Below are positions 7,524 through 17,335 of a stretch of 64,000 nucleotides of DNA, in pieces. Below the pieces are notes generated by a model. That model saw only the letters and a program-made list of their open reading frames with translations, ran no database searches and had not been told where the DNA came from. Positions within the stretch are counted from its first letter, which is position 1, and every line of letters starts with the position of its first letter. The translations under genes were made by a program, and so were the position numbers. The stretch covers positions 3,569,501-3,633,500 of the forward strand of contig NZ_AP019365.1 in NCBI RefSeq assembly GCF_033095865.1, read 5' to 3'. The DNA comes from Pseudomonas sp. KU43P. Its GTDB lineage: Bacteria; Pseudomonadota; Gammaproteobacteria; Pseudomonadales; Pseudomonadaceae.

Positions 7524-8585
7524 ATGGCCACGGTTCCGTCCAACCCCGCTTTTGCGCCCACCCTCTCTACCCGAGGGCAGCTCAATGGCATTCTGTTCGT
7601 CGCGTTGTTCGCCATTGCCGTCACCCAGCTGGCGTCATTGCCAGCCATTGCCAACTTGGGCATCAGCCCCTTGATCGTCGGTATCGTTGCCGGCGCCTTC
7701 TACGGGAACGTGCTGCGCGATGGCGTACCGGCCAGTTGGGCGGTGGGCATCAACTTCTCTGCGCGCAAGCTGCTGCGCATTGCCGTGGCCTTCTTCGGCC
7801 TGCGTGTGAGCCTGCAGGAAATTGCCGAAGTCGGCTGGTCGGGGCTGACGGTGTCGCTGCTTGTGGTGGGCAGCACCTTGCTGATCGGCCTGTGGGTTGG
7901 CATGAAACTGTTCAAGCTGGACCGCGACACCGCGCTGCTGACCGCCGCCGGCAGTGCCATCTGCGGCGCCGCTGCAGTGCTCGCCTTCGAATCGGCGCTG
8001 CGCAGTGCGCCGCACAAGAGCGCCATGGCGGTGGGCAGCGTGGTGCTGTTCGGCACCCTGTCGATGTTCATCTTTCCGCTGGCGATCAATGCCGGCTGGC
8101 TGCCGCTGGATACCATCAGCGCCGGCCTTTTCCTCGGCGGAACCGTGCATGAAGTGGCCCAGGTGGTAGGCGCGGCCAGCAACATCAGCCCCGAGGCCAC
8201 GCACATCGCCACCATCGTCAAGATGACCCGGGTGATGCTGCTGGTGCCGGTATTGCTGGTGGTCGGTGTGTGGATCAGCCGCTCCCACCAGCCGGGCCAG
8301 GGCCACGGCAAAGGCCGCATCGCCCTGCCCTGGTTCGCCTTCGGCTTCCTGGGCCTGGTGCTGGTGAACTCGCTGCAGATTTTGCCGGGTAACGTGACCC
8401 AGGTAATCAACAGCCTCGACACCTTCGCGCTGACCATGGCCATGACCGCATTGGGCATGGAAACCCGCTACAGCCAGATCCGCCAGGCCGGGCCACGGGC
8501 ACTGGCTACCGGGGCGATTCTCAACCTCTGGCTGCTGGGTGGCGGGCTGGCAATTACGCTGGGTGTGCAAAAGCTGTTCGCATGA
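7524..8585 (+). CDS. yeiH: YeiH-family putative sulfate exporter
   Basis: A 353-residue polytopic membrane protein with about ten hydrophobic segments. Conserved motifs of the UPF0324/YeiH family (PF03601) are visible: NFSARKLLRIAVAFFGLRVS, AAGSAICGAAAVLAFESAL, and GGTVHEVAQVVGAA. The ATG at 7524 has GGAGGA at the right distance and is preferred to an upstream in-frame start. The family is annotated as a putative sulfate or anion exporter in the inner membrane; the substrate is not proven. Expression is probably controlled by the divergent LysR gene. Confidence 0.85.
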   Translation: MATVPSNPAFAPTLSTRGQLNGILFVALFAIAVTQLASLPAIANLGISPLIVGIVAGAFYGNVLRDGVPASWAVGINFSARKLLRIAVAFFGLRVSLQEIAEVGWSGLTVSLLVVGSTLLIGLWVGMKLFKLDRDTALLTAAGSAICGAAAVLAFESALRSAPHKSAMAVGSVVLFGTLSMFIFPLAINAGWLPLDTISAGLFLGGTVHEVAQVVGAASNISPEATHIATIVKMTRVMLLVPVLLVVGVWISRSHQPGQGHGKGRIALPWFAFGFLGLVLVNSLQILPGNVTQVINSLDTFALTMAMTALGMETRYSQIRQAGPRALATGAILNLWLLGGGLAITLGVQKLFA

Positions 8586-8635
8586 CTTAAGGTGGAGGCA
8601 GAGAAGGATGTTTTACCTGCACAGGAAAGACTTAG

Positions 8636-10009
8636 ATGCCCCAACGCCATGTCATCAATGCATCCGTCAGCCCCAAAGGCAGCCTGGAGACGCTGTCGCA
8701 ACGTGAAGTCCAGCAACTGAGCGAAGTCGGTACCGGTAGCCTCTACACCCTGTTCCGCCAGTGCGCCCTTGCCATCCTCAACACCGGCGCCCATGTCGAC
8801 AATGCCAAAACCATCCTCGAAGCCTACAAGGACTTCGAGGTGCGCATCCACCAACAAGACCGGGGCGTGCGCCTGGAGCTGCTGAATGCTCCAGCGGACG
8901 CCTTCGTCGATGGCGAAATGATCGCCAGCACCCGTGAAATGCTGTTCAGCGCCCTGCGCGACATCGTCTACACCGAAAGCGAGCTGGCCAGCCAGCGCAT
9001 CGACCTGGAAAGCTCCCAGGGCATCACCGACTATGTCTTCCACCTGCTGCGCAACGCCCGCACCCTGCGCCCGGGCGTGGAGCCGAAGATGGTGGTGTGC
9101 TGGGGCGGTCACTCGATCAGCACCGAGGAATACCAGTACACCAAGAAGGTCGGCCACGAGTTGGGCCTGCGCAAGCTGGACGTCTGCACCGGGTGCGGCC
9201 CGGGCGTGATGAAAGGCCCGATGAAGGGCGCGACCATCGCTCACGCCAAGCAGCGCATGCACGGCAGCCGCTACCTGGGCCTGACCGAACCCGGCATCAT
9301 CGCCGCCGAGGCGCCCAACCCCATCGTCAACGAACTGGTGATCCTGCCGGACATCGAGAAGCGCCTGGAAGCCTTTGTGCGTGTCGGCCACGGCATCATC
9401 ATCTTCCCCGGCGGCGCCGGTACTGCCGAGGAGTTCCTCTACCTGCTTGGCATCCTGATGCACCCGGACAACCACGACCTGCCCTTCCCCGTGGTACTCA
9501 CCGGGCCGCGCAGCGCCGAGCCGTTCCTGCTGCAACTGCATGCCTTCGTCGGCGCCACCCTGGGCGAAGCGGCCCAGCGCCACTACCAGATCATCATCGA
9601 CGACCCGGCCGAAGTGGCCCGGCATATGGTCGAGGGGCTCAAGGAGGTCAAGCAGTTCCGCCGCGAGCGCAATGATGCTTTCCACTTCAACTGGCTGCTG
9701 AAGATCGACGAGGGCTTCCAGCACCCGTTCGACCCGACCCACGCCAACATGGCCGAACTGGCCCTGCGCCGCGAGCTGCCGCCGCATGAACTGGCGGCCA
9801 ACCTGCGCCGGGCGTTTTCCGGGATCGTCGCAGGCAACGTCAAGGACAAGGGCATTCGGCTGATCGAGGAACACGGGCCGTATCAGATCCGTGGTGACAG
9901 TGCGGTGCTGGAACCGTTGGGGCGCCTGTTGCAGGCGTTCGTCGACCAGCATCGGATGAAGTTGCCGGGTGGGGCGGCGTATGTGCCTTGCTATCAGGTC
10001 GTGACCTGA
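8636..10009 (+). CDS. ppnN: Pyrimidine/purine nucleotide 5'-monophosphate nucleosidase PpnN (YgdH)
   Basis: A 457-residue cytosolic enzyme that cleaves nucleoside monophosphates to base and ribose 5-phosphate. The central LOG/Rossmann domain carries the motif PGGAGTAEE at residues 258-266 and a CTGCGPGVMKGPMKGA segment, with the N- and C-terminal extensions typical of YgdH. Length matches E. coli PpnN (about 454). The ATG at 8636 follows AGGAAAG. E. coli PpnN is activated by (p)ppGpp; whether this one is cannot be read directly. A REP pair follows the stop. Confidence 0.92.
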   Translation: MPQRHVINASVSPKGSLETLSQREVQQLSEVGTGSLYTLFRQCALAILNTGAHVDNAKTILEAYKDFEVRIHQQDRGVRLELLNAPADAFVDGEMIASTREMLFSALRDIVYTESELASQRIDLESSQGITDYVFHLLRNARTLRPGVEPKMVVCWGGHSISTEEYQYTKKVGHELGLRKLDVCTGCGPGVMKGPMKGATIAHAKQRMHGSRYLGLTEPGIIAAEAPNPIVNELVILPDIEKRLEAFVRVGHGIIIFPGGAGTAEEFLYLLGILMHPDNHDLPFPVVLTGPRSAEPFLLQLHAFVGATLGEAAQRHYQIIIDDPAEVARHMVEGLKEVKQFRRERNDAFHFNWLLKIDEGFQHPFDPTHANMAELALRRELPPHELAANLRRAFSGIVAGNVKDKGIRLIEEHGPYQIRGDSAVLEPLGRLLQAFVDQHRMKLPGGAAYVPCYQVVT

Positions 10010-10023
10010 GATCCTCGGGCCGC

Positions 10024-10127
10024 GTTGCGGCCCTATCGCCGGCAAGCCGGCTCCCACAGGTGCTCCACTGCTATACAGCCCTGTGGGGTGCCTGTGGGAG
10101 CCGGCTTGCCGGCGATAGGGCCGCAAC
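10024..10127. repeat. REP inverted pair
   Basis: Two perfect 37-bp inverted copies (10024-10060 and 10091-10127) with core GCCGGCAAGCCGGCTCCCAC and a 30-bp loop. It lies between convergent ppnN and the GGDEF gene, so it may act as a bidirectional terminator or mRNA stabiliser. Confidence 0.9.
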
Positions 10128-10137
10128 GAACAGCCCG

Positions 10138-11304
10138 CTACCTGACCGAACTCACCACCGTCCGGTCCACCAACCGAATACTATCCCGCCCACCCCGCTT
10201 GGACTGGTACAGCGCCACATCCCCCTGCTCGATCAACGCCGCAAGACTCGCCGGCGGCTGGTCGAACACATTGGCGCCGATACTCAACGTCACCGCCTCC
10301 GGCGTAGGCATGGCTTGTTCAGCAAAAGCCTGGAACTGCTGACGCAACTGTCCCCCTAGCGCCACCACCCGGTCACTGCTGGCATCGCTGAGCAGAATCA
10401 CGAACTCATCGCCCCCCAACCGCGCCGCCAGTGAGCGCTCCGGCAGCACCGCGCGGATCATCTCGGCAAGCGCCACCAGCAACCGGTCCCCCGCCACATG
10501 GCCATGCAGATCGTTGACCAGCTTGAAGTTGTCGATGTCGATCAGCAGCAGTGCCCCAGGCTGGGCCGGGCTGACTGCCTTGAACAGGTGCGTGGCCCGC
10601 ACTTCGAGAGCGCGGCGGTTGTACAGCGCAGTCAACGGGTCACGGGCGGCCAGGCGGGCGATGCGTTCTTCGCGGCGATAACGCACGGTACCGGTCATCG
10701 ACAAGGCGATCAGCATGATCGCCATCGCCCCTTCGACCAAGGAAATCTGGATGATCAGGCCACCGAAGGTCGCCAGGTCGATCAACGTGCCGGGGGTGAC
10801 CGCGATGATCGCCTTGGCCACATAGAACAGCCCGTGGATCAGCAGCACATAGCGCAACTGCACCGCCCCCACGCTCAACGACTTGCCATGTGGCCGCAGC
10901 AAAAGGCTGGCCTTGAGCGTCAGCAACGCCACCAGCAGCGAGTTGACCATCAGCATGACCTTGGACCACTGCGGCCCCACCGGCAACAGCAGCAAGCCGA
11001 ACCACACCACCATTATCAGCAGCCAGGCGCGTGATACCCGCACCTGGGTAAAGCGCAGCACGCCTATCAGGAAAAACCAGTGAGCCACCACCAGCAAGCC
11101 ATTGGCGAACCAGATGCCGATCAGCAGCAAGCCGATCCCGCGCAGCAAGGCGAGGGTCGAACCGACCGTAATGGTGGCGAACCCTGCGCTCCAGAACAGT
11201 AGCGAGGGCTCGCGGACGCTGCGCCATTCGATCGCCAGGTACAAGGCAGCGGCAGCTGCCAGGGCGATGGAGAGGGTGAGCATCGTGGGTGGGTCGAGCG
11301 CCAT
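10138..11304 (-). CDS. Membrane diguanylate cyclase (GGDEF)
   Basis: A 388-residue protein with about six N-terminal membrane segments (residues 8-205) and a C-terminal GGDEF domain starting near residue 215 (DPLTALYNRRAL). The active-site motif LGGDEF lies near residue 298, preceded by the metal/base-binding segment IDIDNFKLVNDLHGH. It should make cyclic di-GMP at the inner membrane. No RxxD inhibitory site is seen just before the GGDEF motif, so product inhibition may be absent. No ribosome site is clear; a second ATG seven codons in is possible. The sensed signal is unknown. Confidence 0.88.
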   Translation of the reverse strand: MALDPPTMLTLSIALAAAAALYLAIEWRSVREPSLLFWSAGFATITVGSTLALLRGIGLLLIGIWFANGLLVVAHWFFLIGVLRFTQVRVSRAWLLIMVVWFGLLLLPVGPQWSKVMLMVNSLLVALLTLKASLLLRPHGKSLSVGAVQLRYVLLIHGLFYVAKAIIAVTPGTLIDLATFGGLIIQISLVEGAMAIMLIALSMTGTVRYRREERIARLAARDPLTALYNRRALEVRATHLFKAVSPAQPGALLLIDIDNFKLVNDLHGHVAGDRLLVALAEMIRAVLPERSLAARLGGDEFVILLSDASSDRVVALGGQLRQQFQAFAEQAMPTPEAVTLSIGANVFDQPPASLAALIEQGDVALYQSKRGGRDSIRLVDRTVVSSVR

Positions 11305-11386
11305 GAAGGTATTGGCCTATCCGGTTAACGTGGAAAACGCCCGATTGTAGCCGTTTGCCATGACTTTTCAGAGAGGGTGAAACGCT

Positions 11387-12715
11387 TCAGAGCACCCGCT
11401 TGATCAACGGCTCCAGGCGGCTGTAACGCAGGCGCCGGAGGAACTTGCGCACTTCCTTGGGGTGCTCCGCCTTGACCCCCAGGTCATGCGCCGAATCGAT
11501 CTTCGGTGCATGCCGGCGGATGCCTTCCAGTTCCTCGGCCCGGGGCGCCAGCCACTGCCCCTGCGGGTCATCGATCAGCAGGCCGTTTTCCAGGTCCAGG
11601 TTGAAGCCGCGGGGGTTGAGGTTGTTGCCAGTGAGCAGCGAATAACGCTGGTCGATCCATACCCCCTTGGCATGGAAGGTGTGCCCCGGATCGTTCCAGA
11701 TCCGCACCACCAACTGGCCGCTGGCGATGGCAGCGTGGCGACGGCGGGCGAAGGCGCGCAAGTTGTCCTCGTAGAGGTACGGCAGCGCGCCGCTGGCACT
11801 GAACGGCTCGCCTGGAGCGATATAGAAGTCGTTGGCGGTGCGGTGGCCGACGATGAGCTCGACCTGCACGCCCCGATCCAGGGCATGGTCCAGTTCACGC
11901 ATCACCACCCGGGGCGGGTTGAAGTAGGGCGTGCTGATGACCATCTGCGAACGCGCTGCCGCCAGCAACGCACACAGGGTACGGTTGAGCGGGTTGCCAC
12001 GGCCAACGCCGAGCAGCGGCACCACCCGCAGGCCCTGCTCCGGCAGCGCTGCAGGTGCCTCATAGGCCATGCGCCGCAGGCGTGCACGCAGGCGGCGGAT
12101 GTCGCCACGCAAATTGCGCGTCGACGGCGGCGCCGGCAGATCAAGGCGCGGCGTGGCAGTGTCGTGCAGCAGGCGCCGCACCAGGTCGACCATGGCATCG
12201 GCCAGCGGCGCGGACTGGAACAGGTGGTAGCGGTCCAGGCGATAGCGGTCGAACCGGTGCAGGTAGACGTTGTTCAGGCTGGCACCCGTGTAGATCACGC
12301 AGTCGTCGATGACGCTGCCCTTGAGGTGCAGCACGCCGAACAGCTCGCGGGTTTGCACCGGCACGCCGTGAATCACCACATCCAGCCCGCGCAACTGGCG
12401 CTGGGCCTGGTACCAGGCGGCATTGCCCGGCTGTCGCCCGGCGCCCAGCAAGCCACGGCGGGCGCGGAACCAGTCGACCACGATGACGATTTCCAGGCCC
12501 GGCCGTGCGGCCTTGGCCTGGTACAAAGCATCGAGCACTTCCTGCCCGGCCTCGTCCTCTTGGAGGTACAGCGCGACGATGACGATGCGCCGGGTCGCCG
12601 CGGCAATCCGCTCGAGCAGGCACGTGCGGTAGGCCGCGGCGTCGGGCAGCACCTGGATCGCGTCCGGGGCGATGGCGAAGCCTTGCAGCGCTGCCAGCAT
12701 GGAATCGGGGTTCAC
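11387..12715 (-). CDS. pssA: CDP-diacylglycerol-serine O-phosphatidyltransferase, PLD-type
   Basis: A 442-residue phospholipid enzyme that transfers serine to CDP-diacylglycerol, the first committed step to phosphatidylethanolamine. It belongs to the phospholipase D superfamily, as E. coli PssA (451 residues) does. Two HxK motifs are visible: HLKGSVIDD with H130/K132 and HAKGVWIDQR with H348/K350, each followed by the expected (T)GxN-type segment. The GTG at 12715 has AAGGTG upstream; an ATG five codons later is less well placed. It acts at the inner face of the membrane. Confidence 0.9.
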   Translation of the reverse strand: MNPDSMLAALQGFAIAPDAIQVLPDAAAYRTCLLERIAAATRRIVIVALYLQEDEAGQEVLDALYQAKAARPGLEIVIVVDWFRARRGLLGAGRQPGNAAWYQAQRQLRGLDVVIHGVPVQTRELFGVLHLKGSVIDDCVIYTGASLNNVYLHRFDRYRLDRYHLFQSAPLADAMVDLVRRLLHDTATPRLDLPAPPSTRNLRGDIRRLRARLRRMAYEAPAALPEQGLRVVPLLGVGRGNPLNRTLCALLAAARSQMVISTPYFNPPRVVMRELDHALDRGVQVELIVGHRTANDFYIAPGEPFSASGALPYLYEDNLRAFARRRHAAIASGQLVVRIWNDPGHTFHAKGVWIDQRYSLLTGNNLNPRGFNLDLENGLLIDDPQGQWLAPRAEELEGIRRHAPKIDSAHDLGVKAEHPKEVRKFLRRLRYSRLEPLIKRVL

Positions 12716-12874
12716 GTAGGTTCACCTTCTGTCTGCAATCAGGTCCATTCCTGGCCGCTGCCTGCGGGGTGTAAGATCGACCCGGCAACGACCCATAACA
12801 ACAAGAAACATGCGAGGCCTGTTTTTCCCACTGCCCCTGACGAACTCAGCCTCAGCTTGCACAGGAAGATCGCA

Positions 12875-13867
12875 ATGGTCCACCCCGCTTCTGCCATCCT
12901 AACCCCTTCCCGCGCCAAGACCTTCGGTTTTCTGGTCCTGCCCAACTTCACCACCATCGGCCTGGCCTCGGCGGTCGAGACCTTGCGCATGGCCAACCTC
13001 GCCGCCCGCCACAGCGTGTATCGCACAGTGCTGATCGCCGCCAGCCAGGAGCCGGTGATGGCCAGCAACGGCATGCGCATCCTGCCCGACCACAGCATCG
13101 CCGACGCCCCCGCGTTGGACGCCTTGTTCGTTGTCGGCGCCAACCCCATCGACCGCGGCCGCGGCACCCGGCCGCTGACCGACTGGCTGCGCCAACTTGC
13201 CCGCCAACAGGTGCCGCTGGGCGGTATCTGCACCGGCAGCTACCTGCTGGCCAAGGCCGACCTGCTCAAGGGTTACCGCTGCACCATCCATTGGGAGGAC
13301 ATCCAGGCCCTGCAGGAGCACTTCCCCGGCATCGTCATCTCCAGCCAGTTGTTCGAACTGGACCGCGACCGCTACACCTGCTCCGGCGGTGTGGCGGCCA
13401 TGGACATGATGCTGCAGCTGGTCGCCCGTGAAGCCGGCGGCCAGGACATTGCCGCCAAGGCCGCCGAGCTGCTGCTGTGCGACCGCGTGCGCGGCGAGCG
13501 CGAGCGCCAGCGGGTGCCGCTGCGCACCTTGCTGGGCAGTGCCCAGCCGAAGTTGAGCCAGGTAGTGGCGATCATGGAGGCCAACCTTGAGGAGCCGCTG
13601 GGGCTTGAGGAGCTGGCCAGCCTCAACGAAGTGACCGTGCGCCAGTTGGAGCGGCTGTTCCACAAGTATCTGCAGCGCACGCCCAGCCAGTACTACCTGG
13701 AGCTGCGCCTGTCGCGGGCACGGGAGTTGCTGCTGCGCAGCGATGTGCAGGTGCGCGAAGTGGCGCTGGCGTGCGGGTTCAGTTCGCCGGCGCACTTTTC
13801 CAAGAGTTACAGCCGGTTCTTCGGGCTGTCGCCGCTGGGGGAACGCCGGCAGGCATCGTTGCATTGA
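12875..13867 (+). CDS. GlxA-type AraC-family regulator (DJ-1/PfpI-like sensor domain)
   Basis: A 330-residue regulator. The N-terminal half is a DJ-1/PfpI-like fold (FGFLVLPNFTTIGLASAVETLRMAN) with the nucleophile-elbow segment GGICTGSYLLAKA; the C-terminal 100 residues hold two AraC helix-turn-helix motifs (LASLNEVTVRQLERLF and VREVALACGFSSPAHFSKSY). It is related to GbdR/CdhR regulators of quaternary-amine use, but the ligand cannot be named. AGGAAG precedes the ATG at 12875. It is divergent from pssA and followed by a REP pair. Confidence 0.88.
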   Translation: MVHPASAILTPSRAKTFGFLVLPNFTTIGLASAVETLRMANLAARHSVYRTVLIAASQEPVMASNGMRILPDHSIADAPALDALFVVGANPIDRGRGTRPLTDWLRQLARQQVPLGGICTGSYLLAKADLLKGYRCTIHWEDIQALQEHFPGIVISSQLFELDRDRYTCSGGVAAMDMMLQLVAREAGGQDIAAKAAELLLCDRVRGERERQRVPLRTLLGSAQPKLSQVVAIMEANLEEPLGLEELASLNEVTVRQLERLFHKYLQRTPSQYYLELRLSRARELLLRSDVQVREVALACGFSSPAHFSKSYSRFFGLSPLGERRQASLH

Positions 13868-13890
13868 TCGAGCCTTTCAGTGGCTGCACT

Positions 13891-13943
13891 GGCCTCATCG
13901 CCGGCAAGCCCACACCGGTGAGCCGGCTTGCCGGCGATAAGGC
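13891..13943. repeat. REP inverted pair
   Basis: GGCCTCATCGCCGGCAAGCC (13891-13910) and its near-perfect inverse (13924-13943; 19 of 20 match) after the AraC-type gene. A likely hairpin in the transcript. Confidence 0.85.
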
Positions 13944-13991
13944 CGGAACTGTCTGGCTATGCTTCGGGTCAGTCCCATTATGCGCATGCCC

Positions 13992-14159
13992 ATGAAAACC
14001 TCACTGGCCCTCGCCATCCTGGCCCTGATCGCCGCCGCCGCCCTGCTCGGCTCACCCTGGATGAACCAGGATTTCCGCATGCCCGTCGAAAAAAACCCTA
14101 CCCAACAACGCGAAACGGCCGGGTCCACGAGGGAGCCGGCCGCTTCGAACCATCACTGA
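13992..14159 (+). CDS. Small secreted or membrane-anchored protein (hypothetical)
   Basis: A 55-residue frame beginning MKTSLALAILALIAAAALLG, which looks like a signal peptide or single membrane anchor, followed by a polar tail. Three in-frame ATGs (13980, 13986, 13992) lie close together; the last puts Lys at position 2 as in a signal peptide. No good ribosome site is seen, and the stop lies three bases from the stop of the convergent permease gene. It may be real or chance. Confidence 0.4.
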   Translation: MKTSLALAILALIAAAALLGSPWMNQDFRMPVEKNPTQQRETAGSTREPAASNHH

Positions 14160-14162
14160 CGC

Positions 14163-15569
14163 TTAGTGCTTGGCGCTACGGATCTGGTGCACCACACCCA
14201 TGGCCACCACAATGGCCGCGGCGATGCCGGTGGAGATCACCAGGATCTGGTAGTCAGGCATGAACGCCATGGTCACCAGCGCGGCGACGATGAAGCCGAT
14301 CACCAGGTAGGTCAGCCACGGGAACAGCCACATCTTCAGGCGCACTTCCTTGCCTTCGGCGATCAGCTTGCGGCGCATGCGCAGCTGCGAGAAGGCAATT
14401 ACCAGGTACACCAGCAAGGCGATCATGCCGGTGGTGTTCATCAAGGTATCCAGCACGTCTTTCGGGCGCAGGGTCTCGCTGAAGTTGATCAGCGCGCAGA
14501 CCACGGCCACGGCGCAGGAGCCAATGATCGCGAACACCGGCACGCCGGTGCCGGCGCGAGTGATCTTGAAGAACGACGGAGCGTCACCACGCTGGGCCAG
14601 GGAGAACAGCATGCGCGAAGCGGTGTAATGGCCCGAGATCAGGCAGCTGCTCACCGAGGTCAGCACCACGAAGTTCATCAGCAGCTCGGCGTACGGCACA
14701 CCCAGCAGTTCCAGGGTACGGCGGTAGGCGCCATAGCCGGAGACGCCCAGCTGCGGGTCGTTCCACGGTACCAGGCAGACGATCAGGAAGATCGAGCCGA
14801 CGTAGAACAGGCACACACGCCATACCACCGAGTTGGTCGCCTTGACGATCTGGGTGGCCGGGTCCTTGGCTTCGGAGGCCGCGATGGTGACGATTTCGGC
14901 GCCGAGGAAGGCGAACATCACCCCGAGCAGCGCACCGATCACGGTGGTGATGCCGTTGGGCATGAAGCCTTCGGCGGTCAGGTGGGTCATGCCACGCACT
15001 TCACCGAACTGCCAGACGTTCATGACCGCTGCGGTACACACGATCAGGAAGCAGACGATCGCAATCACCTTGATCAGCGCGAACCAGAATTCGAACTCAC
15101 CGTAGTGCTTGACGTTGAAGAAGTTGACGGTAATCAGCAACAGGGTCGTGGCCAGCACGAACACGTTGACGCTCACATCGGGGAAGAAACCGTGCAGGAT
15201 CTTGCCCGCCACATATGCTTCCCAGGCCATCAGGATGACCCAGTACCACCAGTACAGCCAGCCGATGGTGAAACCGGCCCAACGGCCAATCGCGCGGTCG
15301 GCGTAGGTGGAGAACGAGCCGGTGTCAGGCGAGGACGTCGCCATTTCACCGAGCATGCGCATGATCAATACCACCAGGATGCCGCCCGCCAGGTAGGCCA
15401 GGACAGCAGCCGGGCCGGCGCTGTGGATCACGCTGCCGGAACCGACGAACAAGGCGCCGCCAATAACCCCGGCGATCGACATCATCGTCAGGTGGCGCGA
15501 CTTGAGCGAGGCACTGAGTTTGCTCTCGTGCCCGCTTTTCGCGGTGGTGGTTGTGGATGTTGCGTCCAT
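14163..15569 (-). CDS. Amino-acid permease, APC family (GabP-like)
   Basis: A 468-residue inner-membrane transporter with twelve predicted helices. The N terminus (LSASLKSRHLTMMSIAGVIG, then GALFVGSGSVIHSAGPA) and the EMATSSPDTGSFSTYADRAIG segment are typical of the proton-coupled amino-acid permease branch that includes GabP, so 4-aminobutyrate or a related amino acid is plausible; substrate is not readable. It is divergent from a MocR/GabR-type regulator 272 bp away, which probably controls it. Confidence 0.85.
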   Translation of the reverse strand: MDATSTTTTAKSGHESKLSASLKSRHLTMMSIAGVIGGALFVGSGSVIHSAGPAAVLAYLAGGILVVLIMRMLGEMATSSPDTGSFSTYADRAIGRWAGFTIGWLYWWYWVILMAWEAYVAGKILHGFFPDVSVNVFVLATTLLLITVNFFNVKHYGEFEFWFALIKVIAIVCFLIVCTAAVMNVWQFGEVRGMTHLTAEGFMPNGITTVIGALLGVMFAFLGAEIVTIAASEAKDPATQIVKATNSVVWRVCLFYVGSIFLIVCLVPWNDPQLGVSGYGAYRRTLELLGVPYAELLMNFVVLTSVSSCLISGHYTASRMLFSLAQRGDAPSFFKITRAGTGVPVFAIIGSCAVAVVCALINFSETLRPKDVLDTLMNTTGMIALLVYLVIAFSQLRMRRKLIAEGKEVRLKMWLFPWLTYLVIGFIVAALVTMAFMPDYQILVISTGIAAAIVVAMGVVHQIRSAKH

Positions 15570-15841
15570 CAGTTGTGTACCCCGTGCTTCTTTTTATCCA
15601 AGGAAAACTGCGAGACCTTGATGGTCTATGGCCTCACGTACATCAGTGCTAATGCGGGCAGGAGGTGTGTGGCAACACACGCAGGCCATCCATGGCGGCC
15701 TGCTGACGCGCCCCAGGGTTTGCCCCCGAGGCGAACTGAACATGCTTTATGTGGCGATATCTGACACCTAATGTAAAAATGTATGACACATAGAGCCATG
15801 CACAGTGGCATGAAAGTCGCACTGCACTGTACAGGCCGCCC

Positions 15842-17320
15842 ATGCAATACACCCTGCAGGCGCTTGGCGTTACGCACCCTTCAAGGCCCCCCGGAATGCT
15901 TGAATTACACCCAGACTCCTCGACCCCGCTGGTCAACCAGATCATCGACGGGCTGCGCGAGCTGATCGACAACCACACCCTCAAGCCAGGCGCCAAGGTA
16001 CCGTCTATCCGGGCCTTCGCCGCCACCTACTCGGTGAGTACCTTCACCGTGGTCGAGGCCTATGACCGTCTGGTGGCCCAGGGCCTTCTGGTGAGCAGGG
16101 GCAACGCCGGGTTCTTCGTCAACCGAGCGGCGGCCGAATTGCTGGACAATCACAATGCCGAAGCCGACACCACTCGACCATCGTTCAACGCCGAGTGGTA
16201 CCTGCAGCAGATATTCGAAACCCGCCAGTTGCCGTTCAAACCGGGTTGTGGCTGGCTGCCCAACGACTGGATGTACGAAGACGGCCTGCGTCGCGGCCTG
16301 CGCCAGGTTGCAGGCAGCCCGCTCGAGCTGTCGGGCTATGGGGACCCGATGGGCCTGCCGGAGTTACGCGCGCTGACTGCGCAGAACTTGCAGCAAGAGT
16401 TGTCGATCGTCGCCAATCCGGCGCAACTGATGCTCACCCACGGTGCCAGCCAGGCCCTGGACCTGGCCGTGCGCACCCTGGTGCGCCCCGGTGACGTGGT
16501 GCTGGTGGACGACCCTGGCTACCCCAACCTGATGAGCGTGCTGCGTACCCAGGGCGCCACCTTGGTGGGCGTGCCACGCACCCCCAACGGCTATGACCTC
16601 AACCACCTTGAGCAGTTGCTCGCACACCACCGCCCGACGGCGTTCTTCACGCAGCCCCACCTGCACAGCCCAACCTGCTCACGCACCCCGCTGCCGCAAC
16701 TGCATCGGCTGTTGCAACTGGCCAGCCAACACGGTTTCCGCCTGGTGGAGAACAACCTGTACGCCGACATGATCGCCGAGCCGCAACCCTGCCTGGCCAG
16801 CCTCGACCACCTGCAGCAGGTGGTGTATGTGGGCAGCTACTCGAAGAGCATCTCGCCCAACGTGCGGGTCGGCTACCTGCTGGCCAACCCGGAGCTTGCG
16901 CAGAAGCTGTTGCACATGAAGATGCGTTCGGGCCTGACCACCTCGCAGGTGATGGAGCGCGTGGTGTACGCCGCAATCATCGACGGCCGCTGGCGCAAGC
17001 ACCTCAAGCGCCTGCGCCAACGCCTGGCCGAGGCACACCAGGATGTGGGCCGGCACCTGCACCGGCTGGGCTTCGATCTGTTCACCGAGTCGGACGAAGG
17101 GATGTACATCTGGACCCGGCACCCGGCGATCCCGGACAGCGCGGCGCTGCTCGACGATGCGCTGGAGAAAGGCATCATGCTCGGGCCTGGGCAGTTGTTC
17201 ATGGTCGATGCCAAACCGACCGGCTGGATGCGGTTCAATGTGGCATTCAGTACGGATCCTGCGATGTGGGAGTTGTTGGAGAAGGTGTTGGTCAAACATG
17301 TGCGCCGGGGTGGGCTTTAG
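15842..17320 (+). CDS. MocR-family regulator (GntR helix-turn-helix fused to PLP aminotransferase fold)
   Basis: A 492-residue fusion. Residues about 25-90 form a GntR winged helix (LVNQIIDGLRELIDNHTLKP then TYSVSTFTVVEAYDRL); the rest is a class I aminotransferase fold with the PLP lysine K335 in the YVGSYSKSISPNVRVGYL segment. Such proteins use pyridoxal phosphate as an effector site rather than for catalysis. It is divergent from the GabP-like permease, the arrangement seen for GabR-like control. The start is uncertain: an ATG at 15896 (MLELHPDS) also fits the family N terminus. Confidence 0.88.
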   Translation: MQYTLQALGVTHPSRPPGMLELHPDSSTPLVNQIIDGLRELIDNHTLKPGAKVPSIRAFAATYSVSTFTVVEAYDRLVAQGLLVSRGNAGFFVNRAAAELLDNHNAEADTTRPSFNAEWYLQQIFETRQLPFKPGCGWLPNDWMYEDGLRRGLRQVAGSPLELSGYGDPMGLPELRALTAQNLQQELSIVANPAQLMLTHGASQALDLAVRTLVRPGDVVLVDDPGYPNLMSVLRTQGATLVGVPRTPNGYDLNHLEQLLAHHRPTAFFTQPHLHSPTCSRTPLPQLHRLLQLASQHGFRLVENNLYADMIAEPQPCLASLDHLQQVVYVGSYSKSISPNVRVGYLLANPELAQKLLHMKMRSGLTTSQVMERVVYAAIIDGRWRKHLKRLRQRLAEAHQDVGRHLHRLGFDLFTESDEGMYIWTRHPAIPDSAALLDDALEKGIMLGPGQLFMVDAKPTGWMRFNVAFSTDPAMWELLEKVLVKHVRRGGL

Positions 17321-17335
17321 GCGCTTGTCGCGGGA

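Noticed and set aside
8468..10126. A 552-codon leftward frame opposite ppnN
   Set aside because: The other strand encodes a full-length PpnN with all motifs; the frame is low-complexity and has no domain.
10024..10127. Possible CRISPR-like repeat
   Set aside because: It is a single inverted pair with REP sequence, not a direct-repeat/spacer array; no CRISPR array was found in the window.
11462..12874. An upstream extension of the GlxA-type regulator of nearly 470 codons
   Set aside because: It runs antisense to pssA, and the true start with AGGAAG lies at 12875.
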